Below are positions 33,374 to 42,482 of a stretch of DNA of 64,000 nt, piece after piece (position 1 is the first letter of the stretch; each line of letters opens with the position of its first letter). This DNA is from Massilia sp. BJB1822 (GTDB taxonomy: Bacteria > Pseudomonadota > Gammaproteobacteria > Burkholderiales > Burkholderiaceae_D): assembly GCF_013369485.1 (NCBI RefSeq), contig NZ_JABWEB010000007.1, forward strand, positions 186,001-250,000, in the 5' to 3' direction. The position numbers and the translations under genes are program-made. Below the pieces are notes generated by a model. The model had not been told where the DNA came from and made no database searches. It saw only the letters and a list, made by a program, of their open reading frames with translations.

Positions 33374-35371
33374 ATGAAATCTACGCTCCCTACCACTCAG
33401 ATGGCCAACGCGATCCGCGCGCTGGCAATGGACGCAGTACAGAAGGCCAATTCCGGCCACCCAGGCATGCCGATGGGCATGGCCGAGATCGCCGTTGCAT
33501 TGTGGAGCGGCCACCACCGCCACAACCCGGCCAACCCGAAATGGCAGAACCGCGACCGTTTCCTGCTGTCCAACGGCCACGGCTCCATGCTGCATTACGC
33601 GCTGCTGCACCTGAGCGGCTACGCCGTATCGATGGACGATATCCGCAACTTCCGCCAGCTGCACTCGAAAACCCCGGGCCACCCGGAAGTGGACATCACG
33701 CCGGGCGTGGAAACCACCACCGGCCCGCTGGGCCAGGGCATCGCCAATGCCGTCGGCATGGCGCTGGCCGAGTACCTGCTGGCTGCCGAATTCAACAAGC
33801 CAGGCCATGACGTGGTCGACCACTACACCTACGCCTTCCTGGGCGACGGCTGCCTGATGGAAGGCATCTCGCACGAGGTGTGCTCGCTGGCCGGCACCCT
33901 CGGCCTGCGCAAGTTGATCGCCCTGTACGACGACAACGGCATCTCGATCGACGGCAAAGTGGAAGGCTGGTTCACCGACGATACGCCAAAACGCTTCGAG
34001 TCTTATGGCTGGAACGTGATCCGCGCCGTGGACGGCCATGACGTGGCTGCCGTGGCTGCCGCCATCGCCGCCGCCAAGTCGGCCGACAAGCCGACCCTGA
34101 TCTGCTGCAAAACCATCATCGGCAAAGGTTCGCCGAATCTGCAGGGCGGCGACAAGGTGCACGGCGCCGCGCTGGGCGACAAGGAAATCGCCGCCGTGCG
34201 CGAGTACATCAGCTGGGGCGCCGAGCCTTTCGTGATTCCGGACGACGTGTCCTCGGCCTGGGACTTCAAGGCCCAGGGCGCCGCCCACGAAGGCGAATGG
34301 GATGCGAAATTCGCCGCCTACGCTGCCGCCTACCCGACCGAAGCGGCCGAACTGAAGCGCCGCATGGCCGGCGATCTGCCTGCCAACTTCGACGCCACGC
34401 TGCAAGCGGCCATCGCCGCCTGCGTGGACAAGAAAGAAACCATCGCCACCCGTAAAGCCAGCCAGAACGCCATCCAGGCGCTGGCCCCGGTGCTGCCGGA
34501 ATTCCTGGGCGGCTCGGCCGACCTGACCGGCTCCAATCTGACCAACTGGAAAGAGTGCATCGCCGTGCGTTCCGGCCAGCCTGGCAACCACATCAACTAC
34601 GGCGTGCGCGAGTTCGGCATGAGCGCCATCATGAACGGCGTCGCCCTGCACGGCGGCTACATCCCGTTCGGCGCCACCTTCCTCACCTTCTCCGACTACA
34701 GCCGCAATGCCCTGCGCATGGCCGCGCTGATGAAGCAGCGTTCGATCTTCGTCTTCACCCACGATTCCATCGGCCTGGGCGAAGACGGCCCGACCCACCA
34801 GTCGGTCGAGCACGTTTCCTCGCTGCGCCTGATTCCGAACCTGGACAACTGGCGTCCGGCCGACACCGTTGAATCGATGGTGGCCTGGGGCGCCGCCGTG
34901 AAACGCAAGGATGGCCCGAGCACCCTGATCTTCTCGCGCCAGAACCTGCAGTACCAGGAGCGCAGCGCCGAAGCCGTGGCCAATATCGCGCGCGGCGGCT
35001 ATGTGCTGGCCGACGCCGCCGACGCCAAAGCCGTGCTGATCGCCACCGGCTCCGAAGTGGAACTGGCGCAAGCGGCCGCTGCCGCCCTGAAAGAGCAGGG
35101 CGTGGCCGTGCGCGTGGTATCCATGCCGTCGACCGATGTGTTCGACCGCCAGGACGCCGCCTACAAAGCGGCCGTGCTGGGCAAAGGCTTGCCGCGCGTG
35201 GCGATCGAAGCGGGCGTCACCGATTTCTGGTACAAGTACGTCGGCCTGGAAGGCGCCGTGGTGGGCATCGACAGCTTCGGCGAGTCGGCGCCTGCAGGCG
35301 TGCTGTTCAAGCATTTCGGCTTCACCGTGGATAATGTGGTGGCCAAAGTCAAATCTGTTCTGGTTGCATAA
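33374..35371 (+). CDS. tkt: Transketolase
   Basis: A 665-residue thiamine-diphosphate enzyme of the pentose phosphate and Calvin-type pathways that moves two-carbon units between sugar phosphates. Diagnostic stretches: [13 protein letters not shown] at the N-terminus, the ThDP/metal motif [19 protein letters not shown], and [12 protein letters not shown] in the pyrimidine domain, followed by the C-terminal domain [11 protein letters not shown]. Length is normal. The gap gene starts 32 bases after the stop with no terminator in between, so the two probably form one operon for central carbon metabolism. The ribosome-binding site before 33374 is weak. Confidence 0.97.
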   Translation: MKSTLPTTQMANAIRALAMDAVQKANSGHPGMPMGMAEIAVALWSGHHRHNPANPKWQNRDRFLLSNGHGSMLHYALLHLSGYAVSMDDIRNFRQLHSKTPGHPEVDITPGVETTTGPLGQGIANAVGMALAEYLLAAEFNKPGHDVVDHYTYAFLGDGCLMEGISHEVCSLAGTLGLRKLIALYDDNGISIDGKVEGWFTDDTPKRFESYGWNVIRAVDGHDVAAVAAAIAAAKSADKPTLICCKTIIGKGSPNLQGGDKVHGAALGDKEIAAVREYISWGAEPFVIPDDVSSAWDFKAQGAAHEGEWDAKFAAYAAAYPTEAAELKRRMAGDLPANFDATLQAAIAACVDKKETIATRKASQNAIQALAPVLPEFLGGSADLTGSNLTNWKECIAVRSGQPGNHINYGVREFGMSAIMNGVALHGGYIPFGATFLTFSDYSRNALRMAALMKQRSIFVFTHDSIGLGEDGPTHQSVEHVSSLRLIPNLDNWRPADTVESMVAWGAAVKRKDGPSTLIFSRQNLQYQERSAEAVANIARGGYVLADAADAKAVLIATGSEVELAQAAAAALKEQGVAVRVVSMPSTDVFDRQDAAYKAAVLGKGLPRVAIEAGVTDFWYKYVGLEGAVVGIDSFGESAPAGVLFKHFGFTVDNVVAKVKSVLVA

Positions 35372-35403
35372 CAAGACCCATTTTTTTAATCAGGAGCACA
35401 TGT

Positions 35404-36414
<1,011 letters not shown>

Positions 36415-36440
36415 TCCCCGGCGCCTGCATCATGAAGAAA

Positions 36441-36471
36441 CCCTCACGGCTCGCGCCGTGAGGGTTTTTTT
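36441..36471 (+). terminator. Rho-independent terminator of tkt-gap
   Basis: CCCTCACGGC-TCGC-GCCGTGAGGG is a perfect 10-base-pair stem followed by seven Ts. Confidence 0.95.
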
Positions 36472-36552
36472 GCGTCCGCAGCGTTTTTCGCGTCCTGCCG
36501 TCAGCAACTTACGAATGGTAGGATTTCTGCTGAGGCATGCTAGAATCGGCGC

Positions 36553-37116
36553 ATGAAAAAACGCATGAGCGCCGAATCGCGGCGCGAGCAATTAATGGAC
36601 TGTGCCCTGGAACTGGTGCGGGAAGAGGGGGCCAATGCCCTGACGCTGGCGCGGGTGGCGGAACGGGCCGGCGTGTCCAAACCCATCGCCTACGAGCATT
36701 TCCAGACGCGCGAAGGCTTGCTGGCGGCGCTGTATACGCGCTATTGCGAGCAGCATCTGGCCCTGACCGGGGCTGCGCTGGCGCAGGCGCAGGATGGTCC
36801 GCAGGCGGCCACGGTGCTGGCGCAAGCCTATATCGATTGCGTACTGTCGTCGGACGCCGCTTCGCTGGCGGTGGAGGCGGCCATGCATGGCGCGGCTGAA
36901 ACGGAGGCGGTGATGCGCCGCAATGACGACGCCTATCTGGCTTTTTGCGCTGCCCGGCTGGCGGTTTTTGTGCCGGGGAAGCCATGCCCGGCGGACCTGA
37001 TCGCCTTTCTGGGCGCGCTGCGGGCGCTGGCGCAGGCGGTGGCGGCCGGCACGGTGGCCAAGGAGCTGGCGCTGGCCCGGCTCAGCGCCTTGCTGCTGGC
37101 AGCTTGGCGGGAATGA
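36553..37116 (+). CDS. TetR family transcriptional regulator
   Basis: A 187-residue repressor-type protein. The N-terminal helix-turn-helix region (about residues 10-55) reads ALTLARVAERAGVSKPIAYEHFQTREGLLAALY, typical for TetR (shown here only as a landmark: RVAERAGVSKPIAYEHF). The C-terminal ligand-binding part is helical and Ala-rich and gives no clue to the ligand. It stands alone after the gap terminator and is convergent with the receptor gene at 37205, sharing a bidirectional terminator with it. An alternative start at codon 5 (MSAESRR) is possible. Confidence 0.88.
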   Translation: MKKRMSAESRREQLMDCALELVREEGANALTLARVAERAGVSKPIAYEHFQTREGLLAALYTRYCEQHLALTGAALAQAQDGPQAATVLAQAYIDCVLSSDAASLAVEAAMHGAAETEAVMRRNDDAYLAFCAARLAVFVPGKPCPADLIAFLGALRALAQAVAAGTVAKELALARLSALLLAAWRE

Positions 37117-37137
37117 GAAGGCGCGGCGGCGCCGGAT

Positions 37138-37172
37138 AAAAAAACGGCGGACCTGCAAAGGCCCGCCGTTTT
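37138..37172. terminator. Bidirectional terminator between TetR and receptor genes
   Basis: AAAACGGCGGACC pairs with GGCCCGCCGTTTT (one mismatch) around TGCAAA. Seven As on the left serve as the U-run for the minus-strand receptor transcript, and four Ts on the right serve the TetR transcript. Confidence 0.85.
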
Positions 37173-37204
37173 GTCATCGGCCGCCGCAGCGGCCGCAGTC
37201 TGGA

Positions 37205-40075
37205 TTACTTGAACTTGTATTCCAGCGAGACACGCACGCTGCGGCCGGTCACGTCTTCCAGGCTCTGCGGAATGATGCCGCTGCCGGTGCCGTTCAGGGC
37301 GCGCAGGTTCTGCGGTGGACGCTTATCCAGCAGGTTGCGCACGAACAGCGACAGGGTCAGATCCTTGATGCCGGTGTAGCTGACGAAGTAGTCGAAGCGG
37401 TTGTAGGAGGCAATACGGCACTCGGACTCGCTCCATTCCAGCTCTTCACACGCTTTCGGGTTGTAGGCCGAATCGTTGTAGTCCAACTGCAGCTTGGTCG
37501 CGCTCTCATGCACCACGCGCAGCGAGTTGGTGAAGTCGCCGGTTTTCAGCGTGGCGCCCAGGTTGGCCACCAGTGCCGAATTGCCGTAGCGGCCTTTCAG
37601 GTTGTCGCCCCAGCTGCCGCCATTGCGGGTGGCGGCGTAACGGCGCATGCCCAGCATATAGGTGGCGTTGCCGCTCAGGTCCAGACGGCCGATGCCGGTG
37701 TTGAAGCGCGAAGCCAGGCCCACGTCCACGCCATGGGTCTTGGTCTTGGACACGTTTTCGAACTTGCCGGTGGTCGAAACCAGCGGACCGACTTTCACGC
37801 CGTACTTGGCGCGCTCTTCGGCGCTGAAGGTGGTGTCTTCATTGAGCGGCAGACGGTTGACGGTGCCGGCTGGCAGCGTATCTTCGGAGGCCAGCAGTTC
37901 GACGGCGCTCTTGTTTTCGATCTCGTCCTTGCGCTGGATGTGCCAGTAGTCCATGGTCAGGGTGGTGCCTTTGACCGGCTCCAGCACGAAGCCGATGGTC
38001 GAGCTGCGCGATACTTCCGGTTTCAGGTCCGGATTGTTGCGCACGATATTGGCCAGGCCGGCTGGGCATTCTTCGCCGGTGGTGGTATCGGCTTTCGCCA
38101 GCAGGGCCGCCTTGTTCGGATCGGAGTTCGGCAGCTTGGCAGCCTGGGCGCGCAGGTCGTTAGCCATCACGCGTGCTTGCGGGCAGCGCTTCGGATCGGC
38201 CGAGGTGGTGAAGGAGAACTTGGTCGACTCGGCGCTCTCGGTCAGGTTCGGCGCGCGGAAGCCGCCTTCCCAGGTGGCGCGCACCAGCAGTTCCTTGCTG
38301 GCTTCCCAGCGTACCGCCAGTTTGGGCGACACGTGGGCGTCGAAGCCTTGCATCTTGTCGATACGGGCGGCGCCGATCAGGTCCAGGCCTTTCAGCAGCG
38401 GCACATTGGCTTCGGTGAACAGGGCGCTGGTGTAGCGGCTGGCGTTGGCGGTGGCGGCGCCACGGCCGACGATGTCGCCGCTCAGGATGTTGTCGGTGAC
38501 GTTGATCGAGAATTTCTCGTGGCGCACGTCGCCGCCCACCGCCATGGTGATCGGACGGCCGTTGAAGCTGGCCACTTCGCCGCTGATCTTGCCGTCCACG
38601 AAGTACTGGGTCACTTTACCCACGGTGCCGTACTGTGGGAACAGGGTGTTCAGCACTTCGGCCGAGTTGGGCTGGCCCAGTTTGTAGTCGCGGTTGAAGA
38701 ACAGCGGGTCGTCCAGCACGTATTTGCCCTTGTCGTTCAGCTTGACCTTGTCGTAGTCGCCGATGACTTTCTTGAAGCCGCTGGCGCTGAAATTGCCGCG
38801 TTCATAGTTGGTGGTCTTGCCGCCCATGATGCCCACGGCGCTTTCCCAGTCGTACTTGCCGACGACGCCGCGCAGGCCGGTGACGACACGGTACTGGTCG
38901 GATTTGGCCTTGGCCATGCCGTCCGAGTCGACGAAGCGGTAGCGCAGGTCGGCTGGCGCGCCGCTGGTGTTCAGCGGGTGGGTGGCCGGCAGCATGTGGT
39001 AGCGGAAGGTTTTTTGTTCGCCGGTGCGCGGCACGCCCCAGGTGCTTGGGGCGGTGCTCGAACCATAGCTCTGGAAGGCCGACATGTATTCGGTTTCGGT
39101 GCGCGAATACAGCACTTCGCTGAAGCTTTCCAGATCGTTGCCCAGGTCGACTTTGCCGGCCAGCAGCATGTTGACGCGGTCAGCCGATGGGCGCGCTTCG
39201 AAACGCTCGTAACGGTCGTAGACGCAGGAGCCGCCCGAGTTCACGGTTGGGCAGTTGCCCAGTGGTTTCAAGTTGATATTGCCTGGGTAGCTATAGGTCG
39301 AAGGCGTGCCGCGGTTGCCGAAGTTCTGGCCGCTGCCGTCGGCCAGGCTGGGGAATTTGTTGCCATAAGCCGGGTTGATGTCGTCCACCAGCTCGCGCCA
39401 GTTGGCGTTGCTGCGCTTGTAGACTTCGACGTTGGCCAGGATGTTGTACTTGTCGGTGGACAGGTTGCCGAAGCCGCCGGTCAGACTGGCCACGCTGGTG
39501 TTCAGGATGCCGTTCTTCAGCGAACGGTCGTGGCTGGCGCGCAGGTGCAGACCCTGGTAGTCGCCGCGGGTGATGATATTGATCACGCCGGCCACGGCGT
39601 CCGAGCCGTACACGGCCGAACCGCCGCTGCGCAGGATGTCGACGCGTTCCACGGCGTCGATCGGCAGCGAGTCCAGGTTGGTGAACACTTCGTTGTAGTC
39701 GGCCAGCGCGTAGGGCGCCACGCGGCGCGAGTTCAGCAGCACCAGGGTCGATTGCTTGCCCAGGCCGCGCAGGTCGACCGAGGAGGCGCCGCTGGCGAAG
39801 GAATTGCTGCCGCCGATGTCCGACAGCGAGGAAGTGGCCGCGGTCAGGGTGTCCAGCAGCTGGCGCACCGAGCTCACGCCCAGACGGGTGATTTCCTCGC
39901 GCTTGATGATTTGCAGCGGGGTGGCCGATTCAGCATCGATCTGCTTGATGTTGGAGCCGGTAACGATAACTTTCTGGATCGCCTGGCTGTTTTCCTGGGC
40001 CAGTACGATGTGGGAGGATGCCAGCGTCAGGGCCACGGCCACGACGCCTTGTTTCAACATGAGATGCTTGCTCAA
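37205..40075 (-). CDS. TonB-dependent receptor (TTG start)
   Basis: A 956-residue outer-membrane receptor. Like the tandem pair at 24770 and 28131 it begins with TTG after GGAGAG, in the leader GGAGAGAATTTTGAGC; an internal ATG at codon 6 is an alternative. Signal peptide: MSKHLMLKQGVVAVALTLASS...VLAQ. The plug starts KVIVTGSNIKQIDAESATP and contains LRSGGSAVYGSDAVAGVIN, a variant of the DGASAVYGSDAIAGV signature. The barrel ends VRVSLEYKFK, with one extra lysine after the usual terminal aromatic residue. It lies between a TetR gene (convergent) and a WYL regulator (same strand, upstream). Either could regulate it, but nothing in the sequence proves this. Confidence 0.92.
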   Translation of the reverse strand: MSKHLMLKQGVVAVALTLASSHIVLAQENSQAIQKVIVTGSNIKQIDAESATPLQIIKREEITRLGVSSVRQLLDTLTAATSSLSDIGGSNSFASGASSVDLRGLGKQSTLVLLNSRRVAPYALADYNEVFTNLDSLPIDAVERVDILRSGGSAVYGSDAVAGVINIITRGDYQGLHLRASHDRSLKNGILNTSVASLTGGFGNLSTDKYNILANVEVYKRSNANWRELVDDINPAYGNKFPSLADGSGQNFGNRGTPSTYSYPGNINLKPLGNCPTVNSGGSCVYDRYERFEARPSADRVNMLLAGKVDLGNDLESFSEVLYSRTETEYMSAFQSYGSSTAPSTWGVPRTGEQKTFRYHMLPATHPLNTSGAPADLRYRFVDSDGMAKAKSDQYRVVTGLRGVVGKYDWESAVGIMGGKTTNYERGNFSASGFKKVIGDYDKVKLNDKGKYVLDDPLFFNRDYKLGQPNSAEVLNTLFPQYGTVGKVTQYFVDGKISGEVASFNGRPITMAVGGDVRHEKFSINVTDNILSGDIVGRGAATANASRYTSALFTEANVPLLKGLDLIGAARIDKMQGFDAHVSPKLAVRWEASKELLVRATWEGGFRAPNLTESAESTKFSFTTSADPKRCPQARVMANDLRAQAAKLPNSDPNKAALLAKADTTTGEECPAGLANIVRNNPDLKPEVSRSSTIGFVLEPVKGTTLTMDYWHIQRKDEIENKSAVELLASEDTLPAGTVNRLPLNEDTTFSAEERAKYGVKVGPLVSTTGKFENVSKTKTHGVDVGLASRFNTGIGRLDLSGNATYMLGMRRYAATRNGGSWGDNLKGRYGNSALVANLGATLKTGDFTNSLRVVHESATKLQLDYNDSAYNPKACEELEWSESECRIASYNRFDYFVSYTGIKDLTLSLFVRNLLDKRPPQNLRALNGTGSGIIPQSLEDVTGRSVRVSLEYKFK

Positions 40076-40256
40076 AATTCTCTCCGAAGCGGTGTTTTTT
40101 TATGATTACCTGTCCCAATGCCAGCCAAGATGATTGCCAAAGGGAAAAGAATTATAGGTAGATAGCAATATCATCATGCAAGCTACATGTATGATTTTTG
40201 ATAAATTTCCGGGGATTTTTGTATGGATACAACAAAATCCGGGGAAATCCCGGAAC

Positions 40257-41231
40257 TTAGCGCTCGGCCAGGCGTCGCAGACGTTCCGCTTCGGCGCGTA
40301 GCGCATCGCGCAGGGCGGGCGGTTCGCACGCGCTGAAATCGAAGGTGGTCGAGCCGAGCAGGCGGGCAAACCAGGCGTAGCTGGTGGTGCTGGCCTGCAG
40401 CAGCACGCCGCCGCCATCCTGGGGCGTCAGGGTGCCGACCTGGCGCCCCAGCTCGCGCACGGCGGTGGCGTGGTCGGTGTGCAGCAGCACGCTCAGCGTG
40501 AGCGGGCGGGGCAGGGTGGCCATGCTGTGCGCCAGATGCCCGGCGGCATCGAAATCGTTGGGGCGTTCGAAGGCCTCGCCGGTTTCCTGCACCTGGCCGA
40601 TGCGGTCGAGGCGGAAGGAGCGCAAGGCCATGCGCAGGCGGCACATGCCGATGGTGTACCAGCGGCCGTGGCTGAATACCAGGCCGTAAGGGTCGAAGGC
40701 GCGCCACACCGGTTCGCCCACCGGCGGCCGGTATTCGAAGCGCACGCGGTGCTGGGTCTGGGCCGCCAGCGCCAGCGCCGTCAGCTCGCCGGTCAGCGCC
40801 GGACGCGTGACGCCATGGCCGGCCCAATACGGTTCCGGCGTTTCCAGCACGGCCGTGGCGCGCAGCGCCTGCACCCCGCTTTGCAGGGCGGGCGGCATCA
40901 CGCGTTCCAGCTTGGCCTGGGCGCTGGCCACGGCCGGCGCCGTGTCGGCCAGGCGCAGCGAGCGCACCGCCAGCAAGCCCAGCGCCACGGCCGCCGCCTC
41001 CTCATTGGTAAACATCAGCGGCGGCAGCTTGAAGCCGGGTACCAGCCGATAGCCGCCGTAGCGGCCCCGTTCCGAGGTGATGGGGATGCCCAGCTCTTCC
41101 AGCGCGGCGATATAGCGGCGCAGGCTGCGGCGGTCGATGCCGACCCGCTCGGCCAGTTCGGCGCCGGAAATCTGGCGCTGGTTCTGCAGCATTTCCAGGA
41201 TGGCCAATGCCTTGGTGGCGGGTTTCGACAT
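40257..41231 (-). CDS. YafY-like HTH/WYL domain transcriptional regulator
   Basis: A 324-residue DNA-binding protein. An N-terminal HTH_11-type helix-turn-helix (residues about 1-60, ISGAELAERVGIDRRSLRRYI) and the following YGGYRLVPGFKLPPLMF stretch are typical of YafY/DeoR-like regulators. The middle carries a WYL domain (RVRFEYRPPVGEPVWRAFDPYGLVF and HGRWYTIGMCRLR, around residues 160-215) and a C-terminal WCX part. WYL domains sense small ligands or nucleic acids. It is divergent from the GST-like gene, a frequent arrangement for regulator and target, and 181 bases upstream of the receptor gene on the same strand. Confidence 0.88.
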   Translation of the reverse strand: MSKPATKALAILEMLQNQRQISGAELAERVGIDRRSLRRYIAALEELGIPITSERGRYGGYRLVPGFKLPPLMFTNEEAAAVALGLLAVRSLRLADTAPAVASAQAKLERVMPPALQSGVQALRATAVLETPEPYWAGHGVTRPALTGELTALALAAQTQHRVRFEYRPPVGEPVWRAFDPYGLVFSHGRWYTIGMCRLRMALRSFRLDRIGQVQETGEAFERPNDFDAAGHLAHSMATLPRPLTLSVLLHTDHATAVRELGRQVGTLTPQDGGGVLLQASTTSYAWFARLLGSTTFDFSACEPPALRDALRAEAERLRRLAER

Positions 41232-41356
41232 TTATTTTTCGCTTCCGCTTGAATGAGGGGTAATTATGTCCTATATCGCCTCGACAATGTTTTCTGACAC
41301 ACGATGCGGTCTGGGCAAGACCGTCTTGCAACATCAGAAGAAGAGGGAGCACACGC

Positions 41357-41941
41357 ATGGAACCCGTATTGTTTTACCGCGCCGAGCAGGGCTGCGCCTT
41401 TGGCAATATCGTCGCGCTGGAGTGGCTGTGCCAGCCATACCGCCTGAGCCGGCTGGACGAGGGGGCGCGGCCGGCGCCGGCCCTGCTGGCGGGCCGCCGC
41501 ACCATCCGCAATTGCCGCGCCATCCTGCGCCATCTGGGGGCGCGCCGCGGCCATCTGCTGGGTTACCGGGCCGGCACGCCGGAGCGCGCGCGGCTCGATG
41601 AGATGATGCATTTTCTGAACACGGAAATGCTGGCCGAACAGCCGCGCATGGACGCGGCCTGCGCCCGTCTGGACGGGCTGTTGCGCGAGCGCGAATGGCT
41701 CGACGGGAACAAGCGCACCGTGGCCGACGCCAATTTCGTCGCCCTGGGGCGCTGGGCCGAGCGCTATGCCGGCCTGGATACGCGGCGCTATCCGCATCTG
41801 CGCCGCCATCTGCATGAGCTGTGCGGCGATCCGGCCGTGTATTTTGCCGACGCCATCGAACAGCAGCGGCCGGCCGTGAGCAGCGGCCGCTTCATGGGGC
41901 ACGTCAGCCTGAGCGAGCTGGAAGAACGCCTGGCGGCATGA
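41357..41941 (+). CDS. Glutathione S-transferase-like protein
   Basis: A 194-residue protein resembling a small glutathione transferase. An N-terminal thioredoxin-like part (EPVLFYRAEQGCAFGNIVALEWL, with a possible Ser/Cys-type active site replaced by GCAFG) is followed by a helical C-terminal domain containing LDGNKRTVADANFVALGRW, which matches the conserved GST C-terminal N-capping region (TxADxxF). AGAGGGAGC lies upstream of the ATG. The substrate is unknown. It is divergent from the WYL regulator, which may control it, and ends five bases before the convergent Cache-domain gene. Confidence 0.75.
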   Translation: MEPVLFYRAEQGCAFGNIVALEWLCQPYRLSRLDEGARPAPALLAGRRTIRNCRAILRHLGARRGHLLGYRAGTPERARLDEMMHFLNTEMLAEQPRMDAACARLDGLLREREWLDGNKRTVADANFVALGRWAERYAGLDTRRYPHLRRHLHELCGDPAVYFADAIEQQRPAVSSGRFMGHVSLSELEERLAA

Positions 41942-41946
41942 GGCGC

Positions 41947-42402
41947 TTATTTGTAGATGCCGGAGCCGATCAAAATATCGTCGACCTTTTCCACATAACC
42001 GGATTTATGGTCGACGGTCTTGGTGGTGGGATTCGGCCATTTGTAGTCGATCCAGCCCTTGCCCTTGTTCTTGGCCACGTCGACAAATTCCTGGATCATG
42101 GCCTTGCCTTCGTTATCCTTCATGCCGAGCAGATTGCGGCCCACCATCTTCGGATTGTTGCCGTGGGCTAAGGCCACCCCATTCAAGTCATACACATAGA
42201 TATACAGGTCGCGGTCGTGGAAATCCTTGTTGGCCGGGTCGGCGATGGCGGCGAAAGTCTTGTCGCGGCCATCGGCCTTGTACATGGCCACGGCCTTCTT
42301 CACCATGGCGATGGCTTCGTCGGCCGAGCCTTTGTCGGCAGCCGTGGCGGGCAGGGCGAGAATGCCCAGGGATATGGCGATGCCACCCAGTATGGCTTTC
42401 AT
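41947..42402 (-). CDS. Secreted single-Cache domain protein
   Basis: A 151-residue exported protein. The signal peptide MKAILGGIAISLGILALPATAADK is followed by one Cache domain with the characteristic DLYIYVYDLNGVALAHGNN, GRNLLGMKDNEGKAMI and the final GYVEKVDDILIGSGIYK. The domain normally binds small ligands in sensor proteins. Here it stands alone with no transmembrane or signalling part, so it may be a periplasmic ligand-binding accessory protein. AGGAGA precedes the ATG by six bases. The gene lies 80 bases behind glnE on the same strand. Confidence 0.82.
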   Translation of the reverse strand: MKAILGGIAISLGILALPATAADKGSADEAIAMVKKAVAMYKADGRDKTFAAIADPANKDFHDRDLYIYVYDLNGVALAHGNNPKMVGRNLLGMKDNEGKAMIQEFVDVAKNKGKGWIDYKWPNPTTKTVDHKSGYVEKVDDILIGSGIYK

Positions 42403-42482
42403 TGCGGTCTCCTGTGTGCGGAAGACAGCGCCGCAGCGCTGTCTTTCTATTTAAAAGTCGCTACACAGTCACTATAGGCGAA

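Noticed and set aside
35372..35403. Terminator between tkt and gap
   Set aside because: There is a T-run but no hairpin before it, so the two genes are treated as an operon.
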